Part shown: piece by piece, positions 1 to 7,587 of the stretch | Layout of the letters: each line of letters begins with the position of its first letter | Numbering within the stretch: position 1 is the first letter of the stretch | Assembly (NCBI GenBank): GCA_000436795.1 | Contig: HF993254.1 | Location: forward strand, 15,687-79,686 | Direction: 5' to 3' | From: Bacteroides sp. CAG:1076 | GTDB taxonomy: Bacteria > Bacteroidota > Bacteroidia > Bacteroidales > Bacteroidaceae | DNA: 64,000 nucleotides | Made by a program: the position numbers and the translations under genes | The notes under the pieces: generated by a model | Told to the model about the DNA's origin: nothing | Seen by the model: only the letters and a program-made list of their open reading frames with translations | The model's database searches: none

Positions 1-558
1 GATTAATGGACGGGAGTTGCGTATTCAGGTGCAAAAGTAGCGACAGATATATCGAAGGACTGGTTAGGTGCCTTTGGCGGTATTTTGGCTATTCTTGGAA
101 TTGTTGCAGCTCCTATAACCAGTGGAGATACAGCATTACGCTCTGCACGTTTGATTGTTGCTGATTTTTTTCATGTAGAACAGCGTAGTATACGTCGACG
201 TCTACTTATTTGCATACCTATATTTTTAATAACGATAGGTTTGTTGGTTTATAGTTTTGGCGATGCCGAAGGTTTTAAAATAATCTGGAGATATTTTGCC
301 TGGTGTAATCAGACTTTAGCTGTCTTCACTTTATGGGCAATTACGGTGTGGCTTGTATATGAAAAGAAGAATTATTGGGTTACTTTGATACCAGCTCTGT
401 TCATGACTGCTGTATGTTCTACCTATATATTAATAGCTCCCGAAGGTCTTTCTTTATCTGGTACCTTGTCTTACTCTTTGGGTATAGTTTGTGTTCTGAT
501 TGCTGTAATCTGGTTTACCCTATGGTATAGGAAGGTGAGAAAGTCCTATCTTCGATAG
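1..558 (+). CDS. cstA: Carbon starvation protein A-like transporter, C-terminal part
   Basis: This is the 3' end of a CstA-family peptide/pyruvate-type transporter in the inner membrane. The conserved segment AAPITSGDTALRSARLI is visible, followed by the aromatic stretch IIWRYFAWCNQTLAVFTLW and at least three hydrophobic membrane segments before a short basic tail. The reading frame is open from position 7. In the same frame, positions 4-6 are a TAA, although codons after it (GAKVATDISKDWLGAFGG) still look like CstA. The gene may therefore carry a nonsense mutation or frameshift just at the window edge, or the first bases may be a sequencing error. Family assignment is confident; whether the gene is intact cannot be decided from this window. 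Confidence 0.85.
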
Positions 559-622
559 AATTTTTTTGAAATGTTTAAGCTGAACTTATGGATGTGAATC
601 TATATATGTTTACGAAGAAATT

Positions 623-696
623 AATGTCTTGCCAGAGATGAATGGGGCTATTGGGATAGAACTTGTAATTTTTTCTGTGGCAAGACATTGTTTTTA
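623..696 (+). terminator. Rho-independent terminator after cstA
   Basis: A perfect 12-bp inverted repeat, AATGTCTTGCCA at 623-634 and TGGCAAGACATT at 678-689, is followed by GTTTTTAT. The loop is long (43 nt). The position between the cstA stop and the next promoter fits termination. Confidence 0.65.
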
Positions 697-773
697 TTAT
701 AGAAAAAGTTTCTTGTAAGCATGATAAAATGGTGAAAAACTACAATGGATTACTTTTCATAGTGTTTTTTTGT

Positions 774-781
774 TACTTTTG
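774..781 (+). promoter_or_regulatory. Promoter -7 element for the small barrel gene
   Basis: TACTTTTG matches the Bacteroidota -7 consensus TAnnTTTG and lies 25 bp before the ATG at 806. No exact -33 TTTG is seen at the usual spacing. Confidence 0.5.
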
Positions 782-805
782 CGCCTATCAATATCTTTTA
801 AAATT

Positions 806-1300
806 ATGGCAAAGAAATTTCTATTAGCATTTATTTTATTAATAAGCTGTCTTAATGTCGCTCATGCACAGTTTGAAGAGGGTAAGTGGTATCTGAATAC
901 TTCTCTCACGGGATTAGATCTTTCTCATAGTAAATATGAGGGGACCAACTTCGGTTTTCAGGTTGCTACAGGAGCTTTTGTCTTGGATAATTTATCGGTT
1001 TTGGTAAATTTCAAGGGTGAATATGTGGAAAATGGTATGGATGAAACCAGTATAGGAGCAGGGGCAAGATATTATTTGTCGAGTTGTGGCTTGTACGGGG
1101 GATTAGGACTGGCCTATAAACATTTATCGAATAGTGTAAACCGTAAGGATTTGGTTTGTCTGACTCCGGAAGTGGGTTATGCTTTTTTTCTGAATGGAAC
1201 AATTACCGTGGAGCCAGCTGTATATTACGATTTGAGCTTCTCAAATTGTTCAGAATATAGTAAGTTAGGGTTCAAGATTGGGTTTGGTTTTTATTTCTGA
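806..1300 (+). CDS. Small outer-membrane beta-barrel protein
   Basis: The 164-residue product begins with a clear signal peptide (MAKKFLLAFILLISCLNVAHA, cleaved before Q). The rest alternates hydrophobic and polar residues with many Gly and aromatic residues and ends in a phenylalanine-rich strand (GFKIGFGFYF), as expected for a small eight-stranded outer-membrane barrel. The ATG at 806 is preferred over an upstream in-frame TTG at 770 because it gives a proper signal peptide and lies just after the -7 element. The porin-like gene follows 18 bp later, so both may be transcribed together. No specific function can be assigned. Confidence 0.75.
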   Translation: MAKKFLLAFILLISCLNVAHAQFEEGKWYLNTSLTGLDLSHSKYEGTNFGFQVATGAFVLDNLSVLVNFKGEYVENGMDETSIGAGARYYLSSCGLYGGLGLAYKHLSNSVNRKDLVCLTPEVGYAFFLNGTITVEPAVYYDLSFSNCSEYSKLGFKIGFGFYF

Positions 1301-1318
1301 TTTTAATATATCTAAGTG

Positions 1319-2566
1319 ATGAAAAAAGTATTTGTGTCGCTCGCTTTGCTCGTCGGAGTATCAGGGAGTTTGTTTGCGCAGAAAAAAGGGTTCGACTATA
1401 AGTTCTATGGTCAGGTGCGTACAGATTTATTTTATAATACTCGGTCTAACTCTGAAACTGTAGACGGATTATTTTATATGTATCCGTTGGATGAAGTAAA
1501 GGATCCGAATGGACATGATTTAAATAGTGTTGGTAATGGTAATTTCTATACGTTATATACTCGTCTGGGAGTTGATGTAGCTGGTCCGATGTTGGGAAAA
1601 GCCGAGACATCTGCAAAGGTCGAAGTTGATTTCCGTGGTTCGGGTACTACTTATTCATTGTTTCGTATCCGTCACGTTTATTTTAATCTCGATTGGGGAA
1701 AATCTGCTTTGTTGGTAGGGCAGACCTGGCATCCGTTATATGGCGATGTAGCTCCTGAAATATTAAACTTGAATATGGGAGCACCTTATCAGCCGTTTAG
1801 TCGTGCTCCACAGATTCGCTACCGTTTTACCTCTAAGAGTTTTATGCTTACAGCTGCTGCTATATGGCAGTCTCAATACCTGTCTGTTGGTCCAAAGACG
1901 AATGTCCCGGGAGAAACTGCGACTCAGAAGAGTCAGGAGTTCATAAAGAAAAGTTGTATTCCTGAGTTTTATTTAGGTATGGATTACAAACGTTTGGGAC
2001 TGATTGCGGGGGCAGGCGTCCACGTAAGTTCTATAACTCCCAGAACACAGTCAGAAATGGAAAATGGAACTTTTTTTGTTGATGAACGTGTAACAGGTAT
2101 TTCAGGAGAAGCTCATATAAAATATAATCAAAAGGATTGGTTGGTATCTGCAAAGACTGTACTTGGTACAAATCTTACCCAGACTAGTACTGTTGGCGGA
2201 TATGGTATAGTCAGTATTGATGAATATACGGGTAAGCAACAATACTCCCCTTTACGTACTTCTTCTACATGGGTAAATGTTGCTTACGGTAAAAAATGGC
2301 GTCCAGCTCTTTTCTTTGGCTATTTAAAAAATCTGGGAGCATCGAAAGAGGTACCTTACGGTACGTTGGGTACGGGGACAACACTTGATCAGTTATTTAC
2401 TGGAACAGCAGAGCTTACCTACAACATTCCTCACTGGAAATTTGGGGCAGAGTATTCCTTGTGTAATGCTTGGTATGGAGATAATTTTGATTCAAAAGCA
2501 AAAGCTATTGATTCACATTCTGTCATGAATCACCGATTTGTCTTTACTGCCATTTTCCAGTTCTAA
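1319..2566 (+). CDS. Porin-like outer-membrane protein
   Basis: The 415-residue product has a signal peptide (cleavage near SLFAQ) and a long body of amphipathic beta strands: FYGQVRTDLFYNTRS near the start, then FRIRHVYFNLDWGKSALLVGQTWHP, and a C-terminal RFVFTAIFQF strand ending in Phe. This resembles the DcaP-like/trimeric porin class common in Bacteroidales. The start is taken at the ATG at 1319 rather than the GTG immediately before it. It probably forms an operon with the preceding small barrel gene. The substrate is unknown. A long inverted repeat lies 20 bp after the stop. Confidence 0.75.
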   Translation: MKKVFVSLALLVGVSGSLFAQKKGFDYKFYGQVRTDLFYNTRSNSETVDGLFYMYPLDEVKDPNGHDLNSVGNGNFYTLYTRLGVDVAGPMLGKAETSAKVEVDFRGSGTTYSLFRIRHVYFNLDWGKSALLVGQTWHPLYGDVAPEILNLNMGAPYQPFSRAPQIRYRFTSKSFMLTAAAIWQSQYLSVGPKTNVPGETATQKSQEFIKKSCIPEFYLGMDYKRLGLIAGAGVHVSSITPRTQSEMENGTFFVDERVTGISGEAHIKYNQKDWLVSAKTVLGTNLTQTSTVGGYGIVSIDEYTGKQQYSPLRTSSTWVNVAYGKKWRPALFFGYLKNLGASKEVPYGTLGTGTTLDQLFTGTAELTYNIPHWKFGAEYSLCNAWYGDNFDSKAKAIDSHSVMNHRFVFTAIFQF

Positions 2567-2586
2567 AGGAATATATCTCATTTAAG

Positions 2587-2668
2587 AAAAAGTCGTTTTT
2601 AGTGAAGTGCACCCCAAAAGTTAGACAGAAAACTTTTGAGGTGTACTTCAGCTAAAGCGACTTTTTTT
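2587..2668. repeat. Long inverted repeat resembling abutted insertion-sequence ends
   Basis: The left arm (2587-2622) and right arm (2631-2668) pair over about 36 bp with only a few mismatches around an 8-nt loop. The inner part reads GTGCACCCCAAAAGTT on the left and AACTTTTGAGGTGTAC on the right, and the outer part is AAAAAGTCG/CGACTTTTTT. The inner half resembles, from memory, the termini of IS3-family elements, so it may be the relic of an excised element or a miniature element. The trailing T-run also makes it a good terminator for the porin gene. The fragment right after it lacks its N-terminus, consistent with an insertion/deletion event here. Confidence 0.7.
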
Positions 2669-2731
2669 ATTTTATCGAACGTTTTAAATATATCAATAGG
2701 TTTATTCTACAAGTTATTATTTTATTTATAG

Positions 2732-3088
2732 ATGATGAGATATGATCCTTGTCCAGAAGGATATATGGTTTCTCCTCGCGATACTTGGATGGAAGCAGAT
2801 AGTGATAAACTTATATTTGAGGAAAATGGTAGTTGGGATGCTGAGAATTTAGGCTATTTCTTAACTTACAATGGACAGACTATGTGGTATCCGGTTATAG
2901 GAGTGTGCAGTGCCAGAGGTGGAGGATTGACTGCATGTAATGAATATGGGTGCTGTTTGTTTAGTTCTCCTGATGGCGACAAAAATGCAAAGGCTCCTTT
3001 TATAAAAATAATGAAAAGTGGAGTCGAAAAAGCTGCGGATAGACGAGCTAATGCTTATCCTATACGTTGTGTGAAAATTGTGAAATAA
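2732..3088 (+). pseudogene. C-terminal remnant of a FISUMP/major-paralogue-type surface protein
   Basis: The 118 residues run from RYDPCPEGYMV to NAYPIRCVKIVK. The DPCPxGY opening and YPIRCVK ending are hallmarks of the C-terminal domain found in many Bacteroidota cell-surface lipoproteins (Fib_succ_major-type, fimbrillin-associated). There is no signal peptide or lipobox, and an in-frame TAG sits immediately before the first ATG (2729-2731). It therefore looks like the severed tail of a larger secreted protein, and the inverted repeat at 2587-2668 is the likely scar. I saw no promoter, and expression is doubtful. Confidence 0.6.
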
Positions 3089-3095
3089 AGAATAG

Positions 3096-3155
3096 AATAT
3101 CTTGGCATCTTGTAAAAAATACACATTTTTTTTGCAGATACCAAGATATTTTGTA
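3096..3155 (+). terminator. Terminator before the pectin locus
   Basis: AATATCTTGG (3096-3105) pairs with CCAAGATATT (3141-3150), and the stem extends inward by ATCT/AGAT. A TTTTG tail follows. It separates the upstream remnant from the PUL promoter. Confidence 0.6.
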
Positions 3156-3177
3156 TCGGTGAACTTGTTTCCATGTA

Positions 3178-3224
3178 AACGTACTATTTTATATGGAGAG
3201 ATGTATATTGAAACTTTATATTTG
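3178..3224 (+). promoter_or_regulatory. Candidate HTCS operator plus -7 element (site 1)
   Basis: Operator 3178-3196 (AACGTACTATTTTATATGG) starts 39 bp before the -7 element TATATTTG at 3217-3224. No -33 TTTG is present; the end of the operator (TATG) sits where it would be, as expected for an activator-dependent promoter. The 21 bp at 3175-3195 are repeated exactly at 7490-7510 upstream of susC. Confidence 0.65.
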
Positions 3225-3266
3225 CGTTCGTTCTATGTTTAATAATAAATAACTATAAAAAACACG

Positions 3267-5798
3267 ATGAAGAGAAAATTCTATTGTCTATGCATGGGAG
3301 TTTTGTTGGGAGTTTCTTCACTTGAAGCTAAAGTGACACTTCCATCTATTATTTCCGACAATATGGTTTTGCAGGCACAAACTAAAGTGTGTATATGGGG
3401 AAAAGCCAATCCGGGTGAAAACATTTCAGTGACACCTTCATGGAATAAGCGAAATATTAGTAGTACTACGACAGATAAAGATGGACGTTGGAAAATATAT
3501 ATAACTACACCGGAAGCATCAGAAAATCATTCTTTGACGATTAGGGGAGAAAATGTGATTGTTATTCGGAATGTATTGGTGGGTGAAGTATGGTTATGTA
3601 CAGGTCAGTCGAATATGGAATTTCCTGTAGCCCATGATTCAAAAGTTAAGTGGAAAACTGGGATGTCGGATGAAATTGAGGAAATGAAAGATGCAGATTA
3701 TCCTGCGATACGTCTATTTCATGTAGAACATCAGTTGGCACATGAAAAAGAACAAGATGATTGTACGGGTAGATGGGTTATATGTTCTCCGGAAAATATA
3801 CGGGACTTTTCTGCTGTAGGATTTGTATTTGGTAAGAAGCTGCATAACGAACTGAGAGTTCCTGTCGGGTTGATTCAGTCTACGTGGGGAGGTACACATG
3901 CTGAATCGTGGACTTCTATGGAAGTAATGAAAGATGATACTTTATATAGTGATGTCCTTCAGCAGTTTGCTTTGAAAAATATAAAACGTAATAAAGACTA
4001 TTGTAAAGTACCTTCTACTCTTTGGAACGGAATGATAGCTCCTATTGCCGGGTATACGGTAAGAGGAAACATCTGGTATCAGGGAGAGTCCAATTCTATT
4101 CGTGCTGAAAAGTATCAGCAGGTTTTCACCAATATGATAAATTCCTGGCGTGAACGGTGGGGGCAATCAGACATGCCTTTCTATTTTATGCAGATAGCTC
4201 CTCACTACAGACAGCCAGCTGAGATTCGCGAAGCACAGTTGAAGGCTTGGCGTGAGAGCGGACTGAAAAATGTAGGAATGGCAGTTGTTGTAGATGCTGC
4301 AGATTCAACGGATATTCATCCGCGTAACAAACGTGTGGCAGGCGAACGTTTAGCTGCATGGGCTTTAGCCAAACAATATGGTAAAAATGTGACTTATTCG
4401 GGGCCTGTATATAAAAAGATGAAGATTAGTGGAAATAAAGTTGTACTGAGTTTCGATTATACAGATGGTGGCTTGAAAACCCTTGATGGTGGTAAAGTGA
4501 AGGGCTTTTTTATAGCAGGAGAAGATGAGCGTTTTTATCCTGCATCAGCAGCAATAAAAGGAGATAAGTTGGAGCTTACCTCGCCTGAGGTTACACATCC
4601 TGTTGCTGTAAGGTATGGTTGGGGAACTTTCTTTCGGATAAATTTATGCAATGGAGCAGGTTTCCCTGCTGTCCCTTTCCGTACAGATTGTTTTGCTCCG
4701 GAAAAAGCGTCGCGGCGATTTGCTGATTCAGAAATACGTCGTTTCCCTCAGGCATGGCAGCTGGATCATGGAAAACGTCTTTTCTTTGGGTATGCTCAAG
4801 GGGTAGGTTGTTGCGCAATGCTTGAAATGTGGAGGTCTACCGGCGATAATCGTTACTTTGATTATGTAAGAGAGTGGGGAGATACGATTATTAATGATAA
4901 GGGAGAGATTTATAAATACGACATGTCTGCTTATAATCTTGATTTTATCAATTCTGGAAAAGTCTTGTTCGACCTTTATAGGGAAACACATAACGCTAAA
5001 TATAAGAAAGCGATGGATTTGCTGGTTAAGCAATTGGAACGTCATCCTCGTACTTTGAAGGGCGCTTTTTGGCATAAACTGGTCTATCAACATCAGATTT
5101 GGTTGGATGGCTTATATATGGCTTCTCCTTTTCTTGCTCAATATGGAGTGGAGTTTAATCGTCCGGATTTGATTGATGAAGCGATAAAACAGTTCAGACT
5201 CTGTCATGAGTATACATATGATATGCAGACTGGATTGTATTATCATGCTTGGGATGAAAGTAAATCTCAACGTTGGGCCGATCCTGAAACTGGACATTCA
5301 CCTAATTTTTGGGGGCGTAGTATCGGGTGGTGGTTTATGGCTCTTGTAGATGCACTCGATTATATTCCTGAGAATCATCTTGGACGTGCTGACATGATTG
5401 TTTGGATTCAGGGACTTGCAGAAACTCTCCCCAAATATCAAGATAAGAATGGATTGTGGTATCAGGTTATCGACCAGCCCAAACGTGAGGGAAACTTTCC
5501 GGAAGCCTCTGTTACGAGCCAGTGTATGTATGCATATGCCAAGGCTATAAATAAGGGATATATTGATAAAAAGTACCGTTCTGTAGCAGAAAAAGCATTT
5601 AGAGGATTGAATGATAAATTAATGTGTGAGAACTCGGATGGCACTTTAACCTTGACTCGTTGTTGTCAGGTGGGAGGATTGGGAGGAAATCCCTACCGCG
5701 ATGGAAGCTTTGAATATTATATAGGTGAAAAAATACGTGATAATGATGCAAAAGCAACAGGTCCATATATTATGGGATGTTTGCAATTGGGCTATTAA
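3267..5798 (+). CDS. Rhamnogalacturonan acetylesterase-GH105 unsaturated glucuronyl hydrolase fusion
   Basis: The 843-residue secreted protein joins two enzymes. Residues ~20-480 are a sialate O-acetylesterase-type SGNH hydrolase (DUF303): the nucleophile block GQSNMEFP is near residue 112 and the Asp/His block DSTDIHP near 347-353. Residues ~485-843 are a GH105 (alpha/alpha)6 domain, with DHGKRLFFGYAQG, the catalytic-Asp region WLDGLYMA and NFWGRSIGWWFMALVDAL. A signal peptide is present (cleavage near SSLEA). Such a protein would remove acetyl groups from rhamnogalacturonan fragments and then the 4,5-unsaturated galacturonic acid left by lyases. Location is probably periplasmic. It is the first gene of an operon with the GH28 gene 15 bp downstream. 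Confidence 0.88.
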   Translation: MKRKFYCLCMGVLLGVSSLEAKVTLPSIISDNMVLQAQTKVCIWGKANPGENISVTPSWNKRNISSTTTDKDGRWKIYITTPEASENHSLTIRGENVIVIRNVLVGEVWLCTGQSNMEFPVAHDSKVKWKTGMSDEIEEMKDADYPAIRLFHVEHQLAHEKEQDDCTGRWVICSPENIRDFSAVGFVFGKKLHNELRVPVGLIQSTWGGTHAESWTSMEVMKDDTLYSDVLQQFALKNIKRNKDYCKVPSTLWNGMIAPIAGYTVRGNIWYQGESNSIRAEKYQQVFTNMINSWRERWGQSDMPFYFMQIAPHYRQPAEIREAQLKAWRESGLKNVGMAVVVDAADSTDIHPRNKRVAGERLAAWALAKQYGKNVTYSGPVYKKMKISGNKVVLSFDYTDGGLKTLDGGKVKGFFIAGEDERFYPASAAIKGDKLELTSPEVTHPVAVRYGWGTFFRINLCNGAGFPAVPFRTDCFAPEKASRRFADSEIRRFPQAWQLDHGKRLFFGYAQGVGCCAMLEMWRSTGDNRYFDYVREWGDTIINDKGEIYKYDMSAYNLDFINSGKVLFDLYRETHNAKYKKAMDLLVKQLERHPRTLKGAFWHKLVYQHQIWLDGLYMASPFLAQYGVEFNRPDLIDEAIKQFRLCHEYTYDMQTGLYYHAWDESKSQRWADPETGHSPNFWGRSIGWWFMALVDALDYIPENHLGRADMIVWIQGLAETLPKYQDKNGLWYQVIDQPKREGNFPEASVTSQCMYAYAKAINKGYIDKKYRSVAEKAFRGLNDKLMCENSDGTLTLTRCCQVGGLGGNPYRDGSFEYYIGEKIRDNDAKATGPYIMGCLQLGY

Positions 5799-5813
5799 AC
5801 AAGTTGAAAACTT

Positions 5814-7298
5814 ATGAAGAATATAGTAGTTTTTTTTTGTTGTATTTACTTGGTTGTAAATGCTCTTGGGGCGAAACAGCCTTATAAATATGAGAAACTT
5901 TATAGAGATTTACCATTTGAAATGCCTCGTGTAGAGGCTCCGTCCTTTCCTGATAATGAAATGAATCTGAAAGATTTTGGTGCAGTAGGCGATGGCATGC
6001 ATCTCTGTACAGAATCTTTTGCCAAAGCTATTCATGCTTTAGATAAAAAGGGAGGTGGAAAACTGATTGTTCCGGCAGGTGTGTGGTTTACAGGTCCTAT
6101 TGTATTGAAGAGCAATATCAATTTGCATGTAGAAAAGGGAGCTATTATTTTATTTTCTCCCGATGTTGATTTATATCCGTTGGTAGAAACTGTATTCGAA
6201 GGACTGGATACCCGGCGTTGCCAGTCGCCTATATCTGGACGAAATCTGGTAAATGTAGCCATAACAGGGCAAGGAGTGATTGATGGAAATGGCCATTATT
6301 GGCGTCCGTTGAAAAGGCAAAAAGTTACAGAGGGACAATGGAAGGCAGCAACTTCTCGAGGAGGTGTATATAAGCGTCCTGATTATTGGTTCCCTTATCC
6401 TGAAACATTAAAAGGGGACACTATTAGTAATATGAATGTTCCGCAAAATCTGAAGACAGAGGAGGAGTGGCAAAGTGTACGGCATTTTCTTCGTCCGGTT
6501 ATGGTTAGTTTTATAGAATGTAAAAACGTATGGCTGGAAGGAGTCGTTTTTCAAAATTCTCCGGCATGGAATCTTCATCCCTTGATGTGTGAGAATGTTT
6601 TAATAGAAAATGTAGCAGTTCGGAATCCAAGTTATGCTCAAAACGGTGATGGACTCGATTTGGAATCCTGTAAAAACGCTTTGATCGTGAATTCTTCATT
6701 TGATGTCGGTGATGACGGCATTTGCTTGAAAAGTGGAAAAGATGAAGATGGACGTCGTCGTGCCCGTACTTGTGAAAATGTAATAGTAGATGGCTGTACG
6801 GTATACAAGGGACATGGAGGTTTTGTGGTAGGAAGTGAAATGAGTGGAGGTGTACGGAATATTTCTGTAAGTAATTGTCAGTTCTTAGGAACAGACGTGG
6901 GCTTACGTTTTAAAAGTAAACGGGGCCGTGGTGGGGTTGTAGAGAATATATGGATTCGTAACATTTCAATGATTGATATTCCGACCGAACCTGTAACCTT
7001 TAATCTTTATTATGGAGGGAAATCGGCTGTCGAGGTTTTGGAAAGTGGTGAAGTCATTCCTGTAAAAGTTGATCCTATGCCGGTAGACGAAACAACTCCG
7101 TGTTTTCGTAATATCCATATAGAGTATCTGACATGTTCGAATGCACGTCGGGCTATGTATTTTAATGGAATACCAGAGATGCCTATTGATGGAATTACTT
7201 TGAAACATATACGTATCAGTGCAAAAAAAGACGCTGAGTTTTATTATTGTACGAACGTTCATAAAGAAGATGTGAAAATAGAACTGTTGGTAAAATAA
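5814..7298 (+). CDS. GH28 polygalacturonase/rhamnogalacturonase family enzyme
   Basis: The 494-residue secreted protein has the right-handed beta-helix signature of GH28. The four conserved blocks are all present: NGDGLDLESC (~277), GDDGICLKSG (~301), GHGGFVVGSE (~332) and RFKSKRGRGG (~364). These correspond to Asp180, Asp201/202, His223 and Arg256/Lys258 of fungal polygalacturonase II. A signal peptide runs to about residue 19. It likely hydrolyses galacturonic acid linkages in pectin, perhaps exo-acting, given its neighbours. It shares an operon with the acetylesterase-GH105 gene. Exact substrate (homogalacturonan or rhamnogalacturonan) is not readable from sequence. Confidence 0.9.
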   Translation: MKNIVVFFCCIYLVVNALGAKQPYKYEKLYRDLPFEMPRVEAPSFPDNEMNLKDFGAVGDGMHLCTESFAKAIHALDKKGGGKLIVPAGVWFTGPIVLKSNINLHVEKGAIILFSPDVDLYPLVETVFEGLDTRRCQSPISGRNLVNVAITGQGVIDGNGHYWRPLKRQKVTEGQWKAATSRGGVYKRPDYWFPYPETLKGDTISNMNVPQNLKTEEEWQSVRHFLRPVMVSFIECKNVWLEGVVFQNSPAWNLHPLMCENVLIENVAVRNPSYAQNGDGLDLESCKNALIVNSSFDVGDDGICLKSGKDEDGRRRARTCENVIVDGCTVYKGHGGFVVGSEMSGGVRNISVSNCQFLGTDVGLRFKSKRGRGGVVENIWIRNISMIDIPTEPVTFNLYYGGKSAVEVLESGEVIPVKVDPMPVDETTPCFRNIHIEYLTCSNARRAMYFNGIPEMPIDGITLKHIRISAKKDAEFYYCTNVHKEDVKIELLVK

Positions 7299-7323
7299 AG
7301 ATAATATTAATTCTTGTTTTTCG

Positions 7324-7362
7324 GACCTGAAGATGTCGTGAGATATTTTCAGGTCTTTTTAT
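7324..7362 (+). terminator. Terminator after GH28 gene
   Basis: GACCTGAA and TTCAGGTC pair around a short loop and are followed by TTTTTATTT. This ends the acetylesterase-GH105/GH28 operon before the susC promoter. Confidence 0.75.
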
Positions 7363-7492
7363 TTGCAATGTATATTGTCATATAAATATAATCTTTTAGT
7401 AAAACTATAAATCGGTGGGTATTTGTGTCTCGTTTTATGTTGTTGTGTAGATGTTTCATTGAATATTTGTTGCATGTATGATTTTATAGGTA

Positions 7493-7538
7493 AACGTACT
7501 ATTTTATATGTGCTAATCATTTAGATTTAATAGTTTTG
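7493..7538 (+). promoter_or_regulatory. Candidate HTCS operator plus -7 element (site 2, susC)
   Basis: Operator 7493-7511 (AACGTACTATTTTATATGT) starts 38 bp before the -7 element TAGTTTTG at 7531-7538. It is nearly identical to site 1, with 21 bp in common. No -33 TTTG is seen. The leader to the ATG at 7588 is about 45 nt. Confidence 0.7.
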
Positions 7539-7587
7539 CAGCGTCTAAAAATTAATTAATAACTAATTTATGTATTACTAATCAACT

